Assembly: GCA_034172985.1 (NCBI GenBank) | Contig: JAXFDY010000055.1 | Location: forward strand, 1 to 23,967 | Direction of reading: 5' to 3' | From: CAG-303 sp034172985 | Lineage (GTDB): Bacteria > Bacillota > Clostridia > Lachnospirales > Lachnospiraceae | Length of the DNA: 23,967 nt | Shown here: piece by piece, positions 14,867 to 22,832 of the stretch | Numbering within the stretch: position 1 is the first letter of the stretch | How the letters are laid out: every line of letters begins with the position of its first letter | Notes under the pieces: model-generated | The model's database searches: none | Seen by the model: the letters and a program-made list of their open reading frames with translations, nothing else | Told to the model about the DNA's origin: nothing | Made by a program: the position numbers and the translations under genes

Positions 14867-14882
14867 AATATTGTTTTAACAG
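14858..14882. promoter_or_regulatory. Palindrome over -10 and start site, possible operator
   Basis: CTGTTAAAA (14858-14866) and TTTTAACAG (14874-14882) are perfect 9-base inverted arms 7 bases apart. They cover the -10 and the expected transcription start of the 14903 gene, a typical position for a repressor site. No T-tract follows, so it is not a terminator. Confidence 0.45.
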
Positions 14883-14902
14883 GTTTATAGGAGGATTTTG
14901 AG

Positions 14903-15769
14903 ATGAATATCCATTCAGATGAGAATACAGAAAATCTTCATGATACTTTGGAAGATGATATTAGAATAATAGAGGCAAAGCATAGAACTACATCACAGCA
15001 CAGAAGAATGAATCATAAAGGGAGAAAACCGAAAAAAGATATTTATGATGTGATAGGTATATGCAAAGAGATTTATGAGAAAAATAATAAGCAGATTCTC
15101 ATTACATTGTTTGGAATTGTGTTAGTTGTTGTGTTAATTGTGTCAGTTGCAGCAGGAAAGGAAGAAAGCGGTCAGAAATCGGAACAGCCGGATAAAGACA
15201 AGGCGATTGTTGAAACTGCGGCGGCTGAAGGGGAAAGCGCAGAGGAAACAACAGCGGGACCGGTTCTTACGATTGAGCCGGAATCGCAGGAATCCGAAAT
15301 CACACAATTGATTTTCGGTTTTTATAATGCTTATGTAATTAGTGGGGATATCAATGAGGTTGGTAAATATATTGATTCCACGAATGCGATTGATCCAAAT
15401 AGATTATCCATTAACAAAAAATATATTGAGAGTGTATCGGATTTCGTGTGTTATAAATCTGGTATTGATAATATTGATGAAGATTATACTGCCTTGATTG
15501 TTACTTACAAAGTGAAATTATATAATTATGCAGAACTTTTGCCTTCTGTTGACATTTTGTTCCTGGTAAATGGAGATGCAGGATATAAAGTTCATAATCT
15601 GACAGTAGATGATGAATTTGATAAGCAGAAAGTGGAAAATGATGAAGATTTTCAGATTTTAAAGACAAGAGCTGCGGAAGAACTGAATGAACTTCTTGCT
15701 GCAAATGCAGAATTGAATGAAGTATACAATTTATATCTGAATCCGGAATCGGCAAATCAAAATCAGTAA
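14903..15769 (+). CDS. Single-pass membrane protein with extracellular domain, unknown function
   Basis: 288 residues, family not recognised. The cytoplasmic N-terminus (1-60) is charged, with a basic patch HKGRKPKK (38-45). One membrane helix follows (about 65-84, LITLFGIVLVVVLIVSVAA). After it come an acidic, Ala/Glu/Thr-rich linker (about 85-130) and a compact domain (130-240) starting ITQLIFGFYNAYVISGDI with several beta-strands (TALIVTYKVKLY, VDILFLVNGDAGYKVHNL). The helix-then-sheet order recalls NTF2-like extracellular domains, which is an inference from pattern only. The C-terminal tail is a Glu/Leu-rich helix (250-280). AGGAGG at 14889-14894, 8 bases from the ATG, fixes the start. 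It is transcribed alone, between its own promoter and a strong terminator. A general envelope role fits, with no specific partner in view. Confidence 0.82.
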   Translation: MNIHSDENTENLHDTLEDDIRIIEAKHRTTSQHRRMNHKGRKPKKDIYDVIGICKEIYEKNNKQILITLFGIVLVVVLIVSVAAGKEESGQKSEQPDKDKAIVETAAAEGESAEETTAGPVLTIEPESQESEITQLIFGFYNAYVISGDINEVGKYIDSTNAIDPNRLSINKKYIESVSDFVCYKSGIDNIDEDYTALIVTYKVKLYNYAELLPSVDILFLVNGDAGYKVHNLTVDDEFDKQKVENDEDFQILKTRAAEELNELLAANAELNEVYNLYLNPESANQNQ

Positions 15770-15777
15770 GAAAAAAA

Positions 15778-15817
15778 GACTTTTAATCATTTTGTTGGTT
15801 GAAAGTCTTTTTTTCTT
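15778..15817 (+). terminator. Terminator of the 14903 gene
   Basis: A 12-bp stem (15778-15789 with 15796-15807, two G-T/U pairs) and 6-base loop, followed by TTTTTTTCTT. The miaB -35 box starts in the end of this T-tract. With the A-run to its left it may also work leftward. Confidence 0.85.
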
Positions 15818-15843
15818 GCAATTTCGGCAATTTCAAGTATAAT
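15816..15843 (+). promoter_or_regulatory. Promoter of miaB-mutS-mutL-miaA operon
   Basis: TTGCAA (15816-15821), a 16-base spacer and TATAAT (15838-15843), giving a leader of about 33 bases before the miaB ATG. It begins in the T-tract of the preceding terminator. Confidence 0.7.
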
Positions 15844-15882
15844 ATACTAGGAAAATTGCCTGCAAAATGTAAGGAGGAAATC

Positions 15883-17340
15883 ATGAGCAAAAATACAGAG
15901 TTAGAAAAAATTCTGGAAATGATAGATGAAAATGGTCCGGTTCCTTATGAGGAACCGATGCGACAGTATTATTTTATAAAAAAATGCAGAAATCGTGTGG
16001 CACAGAAAAGTAAAGAATGTGGACATAAATTAAGTTGCTGTACTCAGACGTTCGGGTGTCAGATGAATGCGAGAGATTCTGAAAAGCTTCTGGGAGTTCT
16101 GGAGTTGATCGGTTTTGCTCCTGTCGACCATGAGGAAGCGGATTTTGTAATATATAATACCTGTACGGTAAGAGAAAATGCAAATTTAAAAGTATATGGC
16201 AGATTGGGGTATTTGTCTAATATTAAAAAGAAAAATCCGAATATGCTGATTGCTTTATGCGGATGTATGATGCAGGAAGAACAGGTAGTAGAGAAAATAA
16301 GAAAAAGCTATCGATTTGTGGATTTAATATTCGGAACTCACAATATTTATAAATTTGCAGAACTTTTGTATCAGCGTCTGGATGGAGATAAGATGGTGAT
16401 TGATATCTGGAAAGATACGGATAAGATAGTGGAAGAACTGCCTGTAGATCGCAAGTATTTTTTTAAATCGGGCGTCAATATTATGTTTGGATGTAATAAT
16501 TTTTGCAGTTACTGTATTGTTCCTTATGTCCGGGGACGGGAGCGAAGCAGACAGCCGGAACAGATTATAAATGAAATCAAAAAATTAGTTTCAGATGGAG
16601 TAGTGGAAGTAATGCTTCTTGGCCAGAATGTAAATTCTTATGGAAAAAATCTGGAGAAACCGGTTACTTTTGCACAGCTTCTGCAACAAATAGAGGAAAT
16701 AGAAGGATTAGAACGGATTCGGTTTATGACGTCCCATCCAAAAGATTTGTCAGATGAATTAATCGATGTAATGAAACATTCAAAAAAAATATGCAGGCAG
16801 CTGCATTTGCCGGTACAGTCAGGAAGCAGTAGAATTTTAAAAGAGATGAACCGTAAATATACGAAAGAAGAGTATCTTAAACTTGTTGATAAGATTCGTA
16901 CAGCCGTGCCGGATATTTCACTGACCACCGATATAATAGTTGGATTTCCGGGAGAAACAGAAGAGGATTTTCAGGAAACACTGGATGTGGTCCGCAAAGT
17001 AAGATATGATAGTGCTTTTACGTTTATTTATTCAAAACGGACTGGAACACCTGCTGCCTCCATGGAAAATCAAGTGCCTGAAAAAGAAGTAAAGGAGCGG
17101 TTTGACCGGCTATTAAAAGAAGTGCAGGATATTGCTGCTGAACGTACAAAACGATTTGAAGGTCAGATCATGGATGTACTTGTAGAAGATAAAAACGAAC
17201 AGCTGGAAGGATATGTGACAGGAAGACTCAGTTCCGGAATTGTTGTACATTTTCCGGGAGATGAGAGACTGATTGGAAAAATTGTAAATGTCAGTCTGAA
17301 AGAGGCAAAAGGTTTTTATTATATGGGAGAAATGGAATAG
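15883..17340 (+). CDS. miaB: tRNA-2-methylthio-N6-dimethylallyladenosine synthase
   Basis: 485 residues from the ATG at 15883. AGGAGG (15872-15877, 5-base spacing) fixes this start; the frame is open back to 15799, but that part overlaps the terminator and promoter. MiaB is a radical SAM methylthiotransferase that turns i6A37 of tRNAs into ms2i6A37. Domains in order: an N-terminal extension (1-50, usual in Firmicutes), the UPF0004/MTTase domain with cluster cysteines C59 (TFGC), C94 (NTC) and C128 (CGC), the radical SAM domain with CNNFCSYC (C204, C208, C211), and a C-terminal TRAM domain (about 420-485). HLPVQSGSSRIL and DIIVGFPGETEEDF are further family motifs. The product of miaA, three genes downstream, makes its substrate. 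Confidence 0.97.
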   Translation: MSKNTELEKILEMIDENGPVPYEEPMRQYYFIKKCRNRVAQKSKECGHKLSCCTQTFGCQMNARDSEKLLGVLELIGFAPVDHEEADFVIYNTCTVRENANLKVYGRLGYLSNIKKKNPNMLIALCGCMMQEEQVVEKIRKSYRFVDLIFGTHNIYKFAELLYQRLDGDKMVIDIWKDTDKIVEELPVDRKYFFKSGVNIMFGCNNFCSYCIVPYVRGRERSRQPEQIINEIKKLVSDGVVEVMLLGQNVNSYGKNLEKPVTFAQLLQQIEEIEGLERIRFMTSHPKDLSDELIDVMKHSKKICRQLHLPVQSGSSRILKEMNRKYTKEEYLKLVDKIRTAVPDISLTTDIIVGFPGETEEDFQETLDVVRKVRYDSAFTFIYSKRTGTPAASMENQVPEKEVKERFDRLLKEVQDIAAERTKRFEGQIMDVLVEDKNEQLEGYVTGRLSSGIVVHFPGDERLIGKIVNVSLKEAKGFYYMGEME

Positions 17341-17362
17341 ACTTCAGAAAAGAGGAAAAACA

Positions 17363-20032
17363 ATGGGACAATTATCACCTATGATGCAGGAATATATGAA
17401 GACAAAAGAGCAGTACAAAGACTGTATTCTGTTTTACCGATTGGGCGATTTTTATGAAATGTTTTTTGAAGATGCAATTCTGGTATCAAAAGAACTGGAA
17501 CTTACCCTTACAGGGAAAGACTGTGGTCTTGAGGAGCGTGCACCCATGTGTGGCGTTCCTCATCATGCTGTAGATGTATATTTAAATAAACTGGTTGGAA
17601 AAGGATATAAAGTAGCTATCGGAGAACAGGTAGAAGATCCGAAGATGGCGAAAGGTCTGGTCAAACGTGAAGTAGTGCGTGTTGTTACACCGGGAACAAA
17701 TTTCAATACAGCTCTTCTGGATGAATCAAAAAATAATTATCTGATGTGTATTGTCTATGTGGGAGATACTTATGGGATTTCGGTCTGTGATATTACGACT
17801 GGAGATTTTTATGTCACAGAAGTGAACAGTAAACGTACTTTGTTAGACGAAATCAATAAGTTTATGCCTTCAGAAATCATTTGTAATAATGCATTTCATG
17901 TCAGCGGAATTGATTTGGATGATATGAAAGAACGATTAAATATCTCTGTGTTTTCGTTGGAATCATGGTATTTTGATGATGAAAATTCGAGAAAAATATT
18001 GCTAGAGCATTTTAAAGTGCATAATTTAGCAGGACTTGGACTGGGAGATTTCCCTACCGGATCTGTAAGTGCAGGTGCATTGATGCAGTATCTCTTAGAA
18101 ACACAAAAAGATTCCCTGGCTCAGTTAACTACGATTACGCCATATGTCACGGGAAAATATATGGTGATTGATACTTCTACCAGAAGAAATCTCGAATTAA
18201 CAGAAACATTGAGAGAAAAAAATAAGAGAGGTTCTTTGCTGTGGATTTTAGACAAGACAAAAACAGCTATGGGTGCAAGGTTACTTCGCTCTTATATCGA
18301 ACAGCCATTAATCGAAAAAAGTGAAATTATAAAGCGTCAGGATGCGGTAGAATGTCTGGTAAATTCTGCAATTGACCGTGAGGAACTCAGAGAATACCTG
18401 AATCCAATCTATGATTTGGAACGTATTATTAGCAGAATTGCAAATAAATCAGCAAATCCAAGAGATTTAGTAGCATTTAAAAATTCACTGGCAATGATTC
18501 CATATATTAAGCAAATCCTTGCGACATTTGATAATGAGCTATTGCATAATATTAATGAAGATATGGATGCGCTGGAAGATATTACGGAATTAATAGAGTG
18601 TTCAATTATGGAGGAACCGCCCATGTTAATTAAGGAAGGCGGTATTATAAAAGAGGGATATCACGAAGAAGTAGACAGGCTACGCCATGCAAAAACTGAT
18701 GGCAAGACATGGCTGGCGGAACTGGAAGCGAGAGAACGGGAACGTACAGGAGTAAAAAATTTGAAAATAAAATTTAATAAAAATTTTGGATATTGTATTG
18801 AGATTACAAATGCCTATAAAGATAGTTTTGTAATGCCTGAAGATTATACAAGAAAGCAGACATTAACTAATGCAGAACGATATATCACACCGGAATTAAA
18901 AGAATTGGAAATGACAATTCTCGGCTCGGAAGATAAATTGTTCACACTGGAATACCATCTGTTCTGCGATGTAAGAGACAGAATCGCTGAACATATTGCG
19001 AGAATACAAAAGACGGCAAAAGCAGTGGCTGCAGTTGATGTGTTTGCTTCCCTGGGATATGTGGCAGAGAAAAACAGGTATGTAAAACCAAAAATCAATG
19101 AAAAAGGTCTTATCGATATTAAGGCAGGGCGTCATCCGGTAGTGGAGCAGATGATGAACAATGATATGTTTGTGTCAAATGATACATATCTGAATAATTC
19201 CAATAATCGGATTGCAATTATTACGGGACCTAATATGGCAGGAAAATCAACTTATATGCGGCAAAGTGCCCTGATTGTACTGATGGCTCAGTTGGGAAGC
19301 TTTGTGCCGGCGGAAAGTGCAAATATAGGGATTTGCGATAGAATTTTTACACGTGTGGGGGCTTCTGATGATCTTGCAAGCGGGCAGAGTACTTTCATGG
19401 TAGAGATGACAGAGGTGGCAAATATTCTTCGAAATGCCACATCTGACAGCCTTCTGATTCTTGATGAAATCGGAAGAGGAACTAGCACCTTTGACGGACT
19501 GAGCATTGCCTGGGCTGTGGTGGAGTATATCAGCAGTAAACAGCTCGGGGCAAAAACTCTTTTTGCAACTCATTATCATGAACTTACAGAGCTGGAGGGT
19601 ATGATAAACGGAGTGAGCAATTATTGTATCGCAGTAAAAGAACAGGGAGATAATATTGTTTTTTTGCGGAAAATTATTAAGGGTGGTGCAGATAAAAGTT
19701 ATGGAATTCAGGTGGCAAAATTGGCAGGGGTGCCGGATGTGGTGATTGAACGGGCCAAAGAACTGGCTGCAGAACTGGCAGATGCGGATATCTCCAGAAA
19801 TGCAAGAGAAATAGCAGAACATGGAACGGGGACTCATCACAGGAAGCCTCAGAAAAAACCGGATGAATTGGAGATGACCCAGATGTCTTTGTTTGATACA
19901 GTTAAAGATGAAGATGTGATTCAGGAACTGACAGAATTGGATTTGGGCAATCTCACGCCGATTGATGCATTAAATACTTTATATAAGCTGCAAAGTAGAT
20001 TAAAAAACCGATGGAAAGTTAGTGTGAAATAA
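17363..20032 (+). CDS. mutS: DNA mismatch repair protein MutS
   Basis: 889 residues, full length for bacterial MutS1. It recognises mismatches and small loops and recruits MutL. The N-terminal mismatch-reading motif is GDFYEMF (F30, E32). Connector, lever and clamp domains follow. The ATPase has Walker A GPNMAGKST (622-630, K628), Walker B LLILDEIGRG (D701, E702) and ATHYHELTEL. The helix-turn-helix dimer region follows, then a variable linker, a peptide QMSLF (840-844) that fits the beta-clamp binding consensus, and a C-terminal helical end. AGAGG precedes the ATG by about 8 bases. The gap to miaB is 22 bases, and mutL starts 2 bases after the stop, implying translational coupling. Confidence 0.98.
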   Translation: MGQLSPMMQEYMKTKEQYKDCILFYRLGDFYEMFFEDAILVSKELELTLTGKDCGLEERAPMCGVPHHAVDVYLNKLVGKGYKVAIGEQVEDPKMAKGLVKREVVRVVTPGTNFNTALLDESKNNYLMCIVYVGDTYGISVCDITTGDFYVTEVNSKRTLLDEINKFMPSEIICNNAFHVSGIDLDDMKERLNISVFSLESWYFDDENSRKILLEHFKVHNLAGLGLGDFPTGSVSAGALMQYLLETQKDSLAQLTTITPYVTGKYMVIDTSTRRNLELTETLREKNKRGSLLWILDKTKTAMGARLLRSYIEQPLIEKSEIIKRQDAVECLVNSAIDREELREYLNPIYDLERIISRIANKSANPRDLVAFKNSLAMIPYIKQILATFDNELLHNINEDMDALEDITELIECSIMEEPPMLIKEGGIIKEGYHEEVDRLRHAKTDGKTWLAELEARERERTGVKNLKIKFNKNFGYCIEITNAYKDSFVMPEDYTRKQTLTNAERYITPELKELEMTILGSEDKLFTLEYHLFCDVRDRIAEHIARIQKTAKAVAAVDVFASLGYVAEKNRYVKPKINEKGLIDIKAGRHPVVEQMMNNDMFVSNDTYLNNSNNRIAIITGPNMAGKSTYMRQSALIVLMAQLGSFVPAESANIGICDRIFTRVGASDDLASGQSTFMVEMTEVANILRNATSDSLLILDEIGRGTSTFDGLSIAWAVVEYISSKQLGAKTLFATHYHELTELEGMINGVSNYCIAVKEQGDNIVFLRKIIKGGADKSYGIQVAKLAGVPDVVIERAKELAAELADADISRNAREIAEHGTGTHHRKPQKKPDELEMTQMSLFDTVKDEDVIQELTELDLGNLTPIDALNTLYKLQSRLKNRWKVSVK

Positions 20033-20034
20033 AA

Positions 20035-21855
20035 ATGGGAAATATTCAGGTTTTAGATGAAAATACAATCAATAAGATAGCTGCAGGAGAAGTAATCGAC
20101 AGACCAGCTTCTGTTGTAAAAGAATTAATGGAAAATGCCATTGATGCTATGGCATCAGCGATTACAGTAGAGATTAAAGATGGCGGAGTTTCACTGATTC
20201 GAATCACAGATAATGGGGCAGGAATGGAAAAGGAAGATATAAAAACAGCATTTTTGCGTCATGCTACAAGTAAAATAAAAACGGCAGAAGATTTGTTGTC
20301 TGTGACTTCTCTGGGGTTCCGGGGAGAAGCATTATCCAGTATCGCCGCTGTTTCGATGGTTGAGCTGATTACAAAAACAAAAGATTCTATCATGGGATGC
20401 CGATATGAAATTCAGGGGGGACAGGAAAAAGATATGGAGGAAGTGGGTGTACCTGATGGGACAACTTTTCTCATACGTAATTTATTTTATAATACCCCGG
20501 CAAGAAAAAAATTTTTAAAATCTGCTATGACAGAAGCGGGTTATATCAGTGATATTATTCAGAGAATTGCATTATCACATCCGGAAATCAGTATTCGTTT
20601 TATCAATAATGGAAAGCATATGTTAAATACCAGTGGTAATGGAAATCTGAAAGATGTAATCTATCAGATATACGGAAGGGATGTGGCAGCGAATCTTTTA
20701 GAGGTTCATTTTGAGGGAAATGACGTCGGAATCAATGGATTTATCGGGAAACCGGTTATTTCCAGAGGTAACAGAAATTTTGAAAATTATTTTATAAATG
20801 GAAGATATATCAAAAGCAGTATTATAAATAAATCTATTGAAGAAGGATATAAAAATTTTATGATGCAGCATAAATATCCTTTTACAGTTCTTCAATTTGA
20901 GGTAGAGCCGGAATTGATTGACGTGAATGTCCATCCGGCAAAAATGGAAATCAGATTCCGGAATGGTGAAATTTTGTATTCGATGATTCAAGAGCAAATC
21001 AGGGATACACTTTCGGGAAAAGAACTGATTCCTGAAGTAAAACCTGAGCCGGAAAAAATAGTAAGTGAGCCATTAAACCAGAAGATTCAGAAGACTCCGG
21101 AGATTTTTGAAGTTCATCGAAGAGAGGAAATGAAAATGCCTCTTCCGGAGAAAAAAACGGAAATTCTGCGCGAAGATGTGCAATATGGAACAAAAGAAAA
21201 AGCAAGACCACTTCAAGAGGAAAAACCAGAACAGATGAATTTGTTTGACGATAAACTTTTATCAAAAGAAGCGCGAATTCATCATAAAATTGTAGGTCAG
21301 GTATTCGAAACCTATTGGATTGTGGAGTATGGTGATAAGATGTTTATTATCGATCAACATGCAGCTCACGAAAAAGTATTGTTTGAGCGGACAATGAAAA
21401 AGTTGAAAACAAAGGAATCAATTGCCCAGGAAATCAATCCGCCACTTATTCTGAGTCTTTCTCTTCGTGAAGGAGAAGTGATAAAAAAATATAGGGATGA
21501 GCTTGGACAGCTGGGATATGATATTGAGGAATTTGGTGGAAATGATTATGCAGTACATTCTGTTCCGTTTGATTTATACCGGCTGGCAAAGGAAGAACTC
21601 CTTATGGAGCTGATCGATAGCCTGACAGATGAAAATGGTCTTCGGGGAAGTTCTGATTTGATAATGGAGAGAATTGCATCCATGTCCTGCAAGGCGGCTG
21701 TCAAGGGAAATAACAGGTTATCTATGCAGGAGGCAGAAGCCTTGATTGATGAATTGCTGACATTGGAAAATCCTTATAATTGCCCTCATGGAAGACCTAC
21801 AATTATTTCTATGAGTAAATATGAGTTAGAGAAGAAATTTAAGAGAATAATTTAA
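20035..21855 (+). CDS. mutL: DNA mismatch repair endonuclease MutL
   Basis: 606 residues. The N-terminal GHKL ATPase shows ENAIDA, DNGAGM, RHATSKI and GFRGEALSSI. A variable linker (about 335-420) separates it from the C-terminal dimer domain. That domain has the metal endonuclease motif DQHAAHEKVLFE (D440, E446, E451), SCKAAVKG and CPHGRP (583-588), so this is the nicking type of MutL found in bacteria lacking MutH. The linker holds QMNLF (400-404), a second peptide of the clamp-binding type. No own ribosome site is obvious; the ATG lies 2 bases after the mutS stop, so translation is probably coupled to mutS. miaA follows after 10 bases. Confidence 0.98.
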   Translation: MGNIQVLDENTINKIAAGEVIDRPASVVKELMENAIDAMASAITVEIKDGGVSLIRITDNGAGMEKEDIKTAFLRHATSKIKTAEDLLSVTSLGFRGEALSSIAAVSMVELITKTKDSIMGCRYEIQGGQEKDMEEVGVPDGTTFLIRNLFYNTPARKKFLKSAMTEAGYISDIIQRIALSHPEISIRFINNGKHMLNTSGNGNLKDVIYQIYGRDVAANLLEVHFEGNDVGINGFIGKPVISRGNRNFENYFINGRYIKSSIINKSIEEGYKNFMMQHKYPFTVLQFEVEPELIDVNVHPAKMEIRFRNGEILYSMIQEQIRDTLSGKELIPEVKPEPEKIVSEPLNQKIQKTPEIFEVHRREEMKMPLPEKKTEILREDVQYGTKEKARPLQEEKPEQMNLFDDKLLSKEARIHHKIVGQVFETYWIVEYGDKMFIIDQHAAHEKVLFERTMKKLKTKESIAQEINPPLILSLSLREGEVIKKYRDELGQLGYDIEEFGGNDYAVHSVPFDLYRLAKEELLMELIDSLTDENGLRGSSDLIMERIASMSCKAAVKGNNRLSMQEAEALIDELLTLENPYNCPHGRPTIISMSKYELEKKFKRII

Positions 21856-21865
21856 GGAGAGAGAA

Positions 21866-22810
21866 ATGGAACGTAAAAAGCCTCTGATTGTTTTAACCGG
21901 TCCGACAGCTGTGGGAAAAACAGAGTTGTCAGTCTGTCTTGCAAAAAAAATCGGCGGAGAAATTATCAGTGCAGATTCAATTCAGATATATAAATATATG
22001 GATATCGGTTCTGCAAAGATAACACAGGAAGAAATGCAGGGAGTCAGGCATTATCTGGTGGATGAGCTGGATCCGTCGGAGGAATTCAATATCTATATTT
22101 TTCAGTCGATGGCAAAAAAATATATAAATAAAATATATGATGCCGGAAAGATACCGATTGTAGCCGGTGGAACAGGATTTTATATCCAGTCTTTGCTTTA
22201 TGACATAGATTTTACGCAAGAGGATAATAATATGACATATCGGAAAGAACTGGAAAGTCTGGCAAAGGAAAAAGGAAACCATTTTCTTCATGATATGTTG
22301 AAAAAAGTAGATGAAGAAGCTGCAGAACAGATTCATGAGAATAATGTAAAACGCGTCATTCGTGCACTGGAATATTATAAGCAGACAGGCGAAAAAATTT
22401 CCCATCATAATGAAAAACAGAGACAAAACAGTTCGCCTTATGAGTTTAAATATTTTGTATTAAATATGGACAGAAACCTTTTATATCAGAGAATTGATCA
22501 GAGAGTAAATCTTATGTTAGAAAAAGGACTGGTTGAAGAGGTGGAAAAACTGCGGGATATGGGATATGGAAGACAGCTTGTTTCTATGCAGGGCATTGGA
22601 TATAAGGAAATATATGCTTATCTGGAAGGAGAAATGTCTCTGGAAGAAGCTGTTTATGTTATTAAAAGGGATACAAGACATTTTGCCAAAAGACAGCTGA
22701 CATGGTTTCGAAGAGAAAAAGAAGTACAGTGGATTAATTATGAGGATTATCAAATGAATAAAGATAAGATATTGGAATATCTGGTAAAGGAATGTTCGTT
22801 TGCAAAATAA
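21866..22810 (+). CDS. miaA: tRNA dimethylallyltransferase
   Basis: 314 residues, normal length. MiaA adds a dimethylallyl group from DMAPP to A37 of tRNAs reading UNN codons, giving i6A37, the substrate of MiaB encoded at the start of this operon. Motifs: P-loop GPTAVGKT (12-19), DSIQIYKYMDIGSAK (37-51; the family has DSxQxYxxxxIGTAK), VAGGTGFYIQSL, KRVIRALEYY, and the tRNA-binding GIGYKE and FAKRQLTWFRR near the end. AAGGAG (21854-21859) overlaps the mutL stop and lies 6 bases from the ATG. No hfq gene follows, unlike in proteobacteria. Confidence 0.97.
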   Translation: MERKKPLIVLTGPTAVGKTELSVCLAKKIGGEIISADSIQIYKYMDIGSAKITQEEMQGVRHYLVDELDPSEEFNIYIFQSMAKKYINKIYDAGKIPIVAGGTGFYIQSLLYDIDFTQEDNNMTYRKELESLAKEKGNHFLHDMLKKVDEEAAEQIHENNVKRVIRALEYYKQTGEKISHHNEKQRQNSSPYEFKYFVLNMDRNLLYQRIDQRVNLMLEKGLVEEVEKLRDMGYGRQLVSMQGIGYKEIYAYLEGEMSLEEAVYVIKRDTRHFAKRQLTWFRREKEVQWINYEDYQMNKDKILEYLVKECSFAK

Positions 22811-22832
22811 AAATAGAAAGAATGGAGATATC

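Noticed and set aside
14676..14879. A 67-codon rightward frame across the tRNA-Arg region
   Set aside because: It is the antisense translation of the tRNA (HTAGIEPTVCLPERHVL is the usual product of reading a tRNA backwards), with no ribosome site.
15799..15882. Upstream extension of MiaB by 28 residues
   Set aside because: It overlaps the terminator and promoter and lacks a ribosome site, whereas AGGAGG stands before the ATG at 15883.
19247..19840. A 197-codon leftward frame inside mutS
   Set aside because: It lies fully within the conserved ATPase part of mutS, has no recognisable domain or ribosome site, and is a shadow of the real gene.
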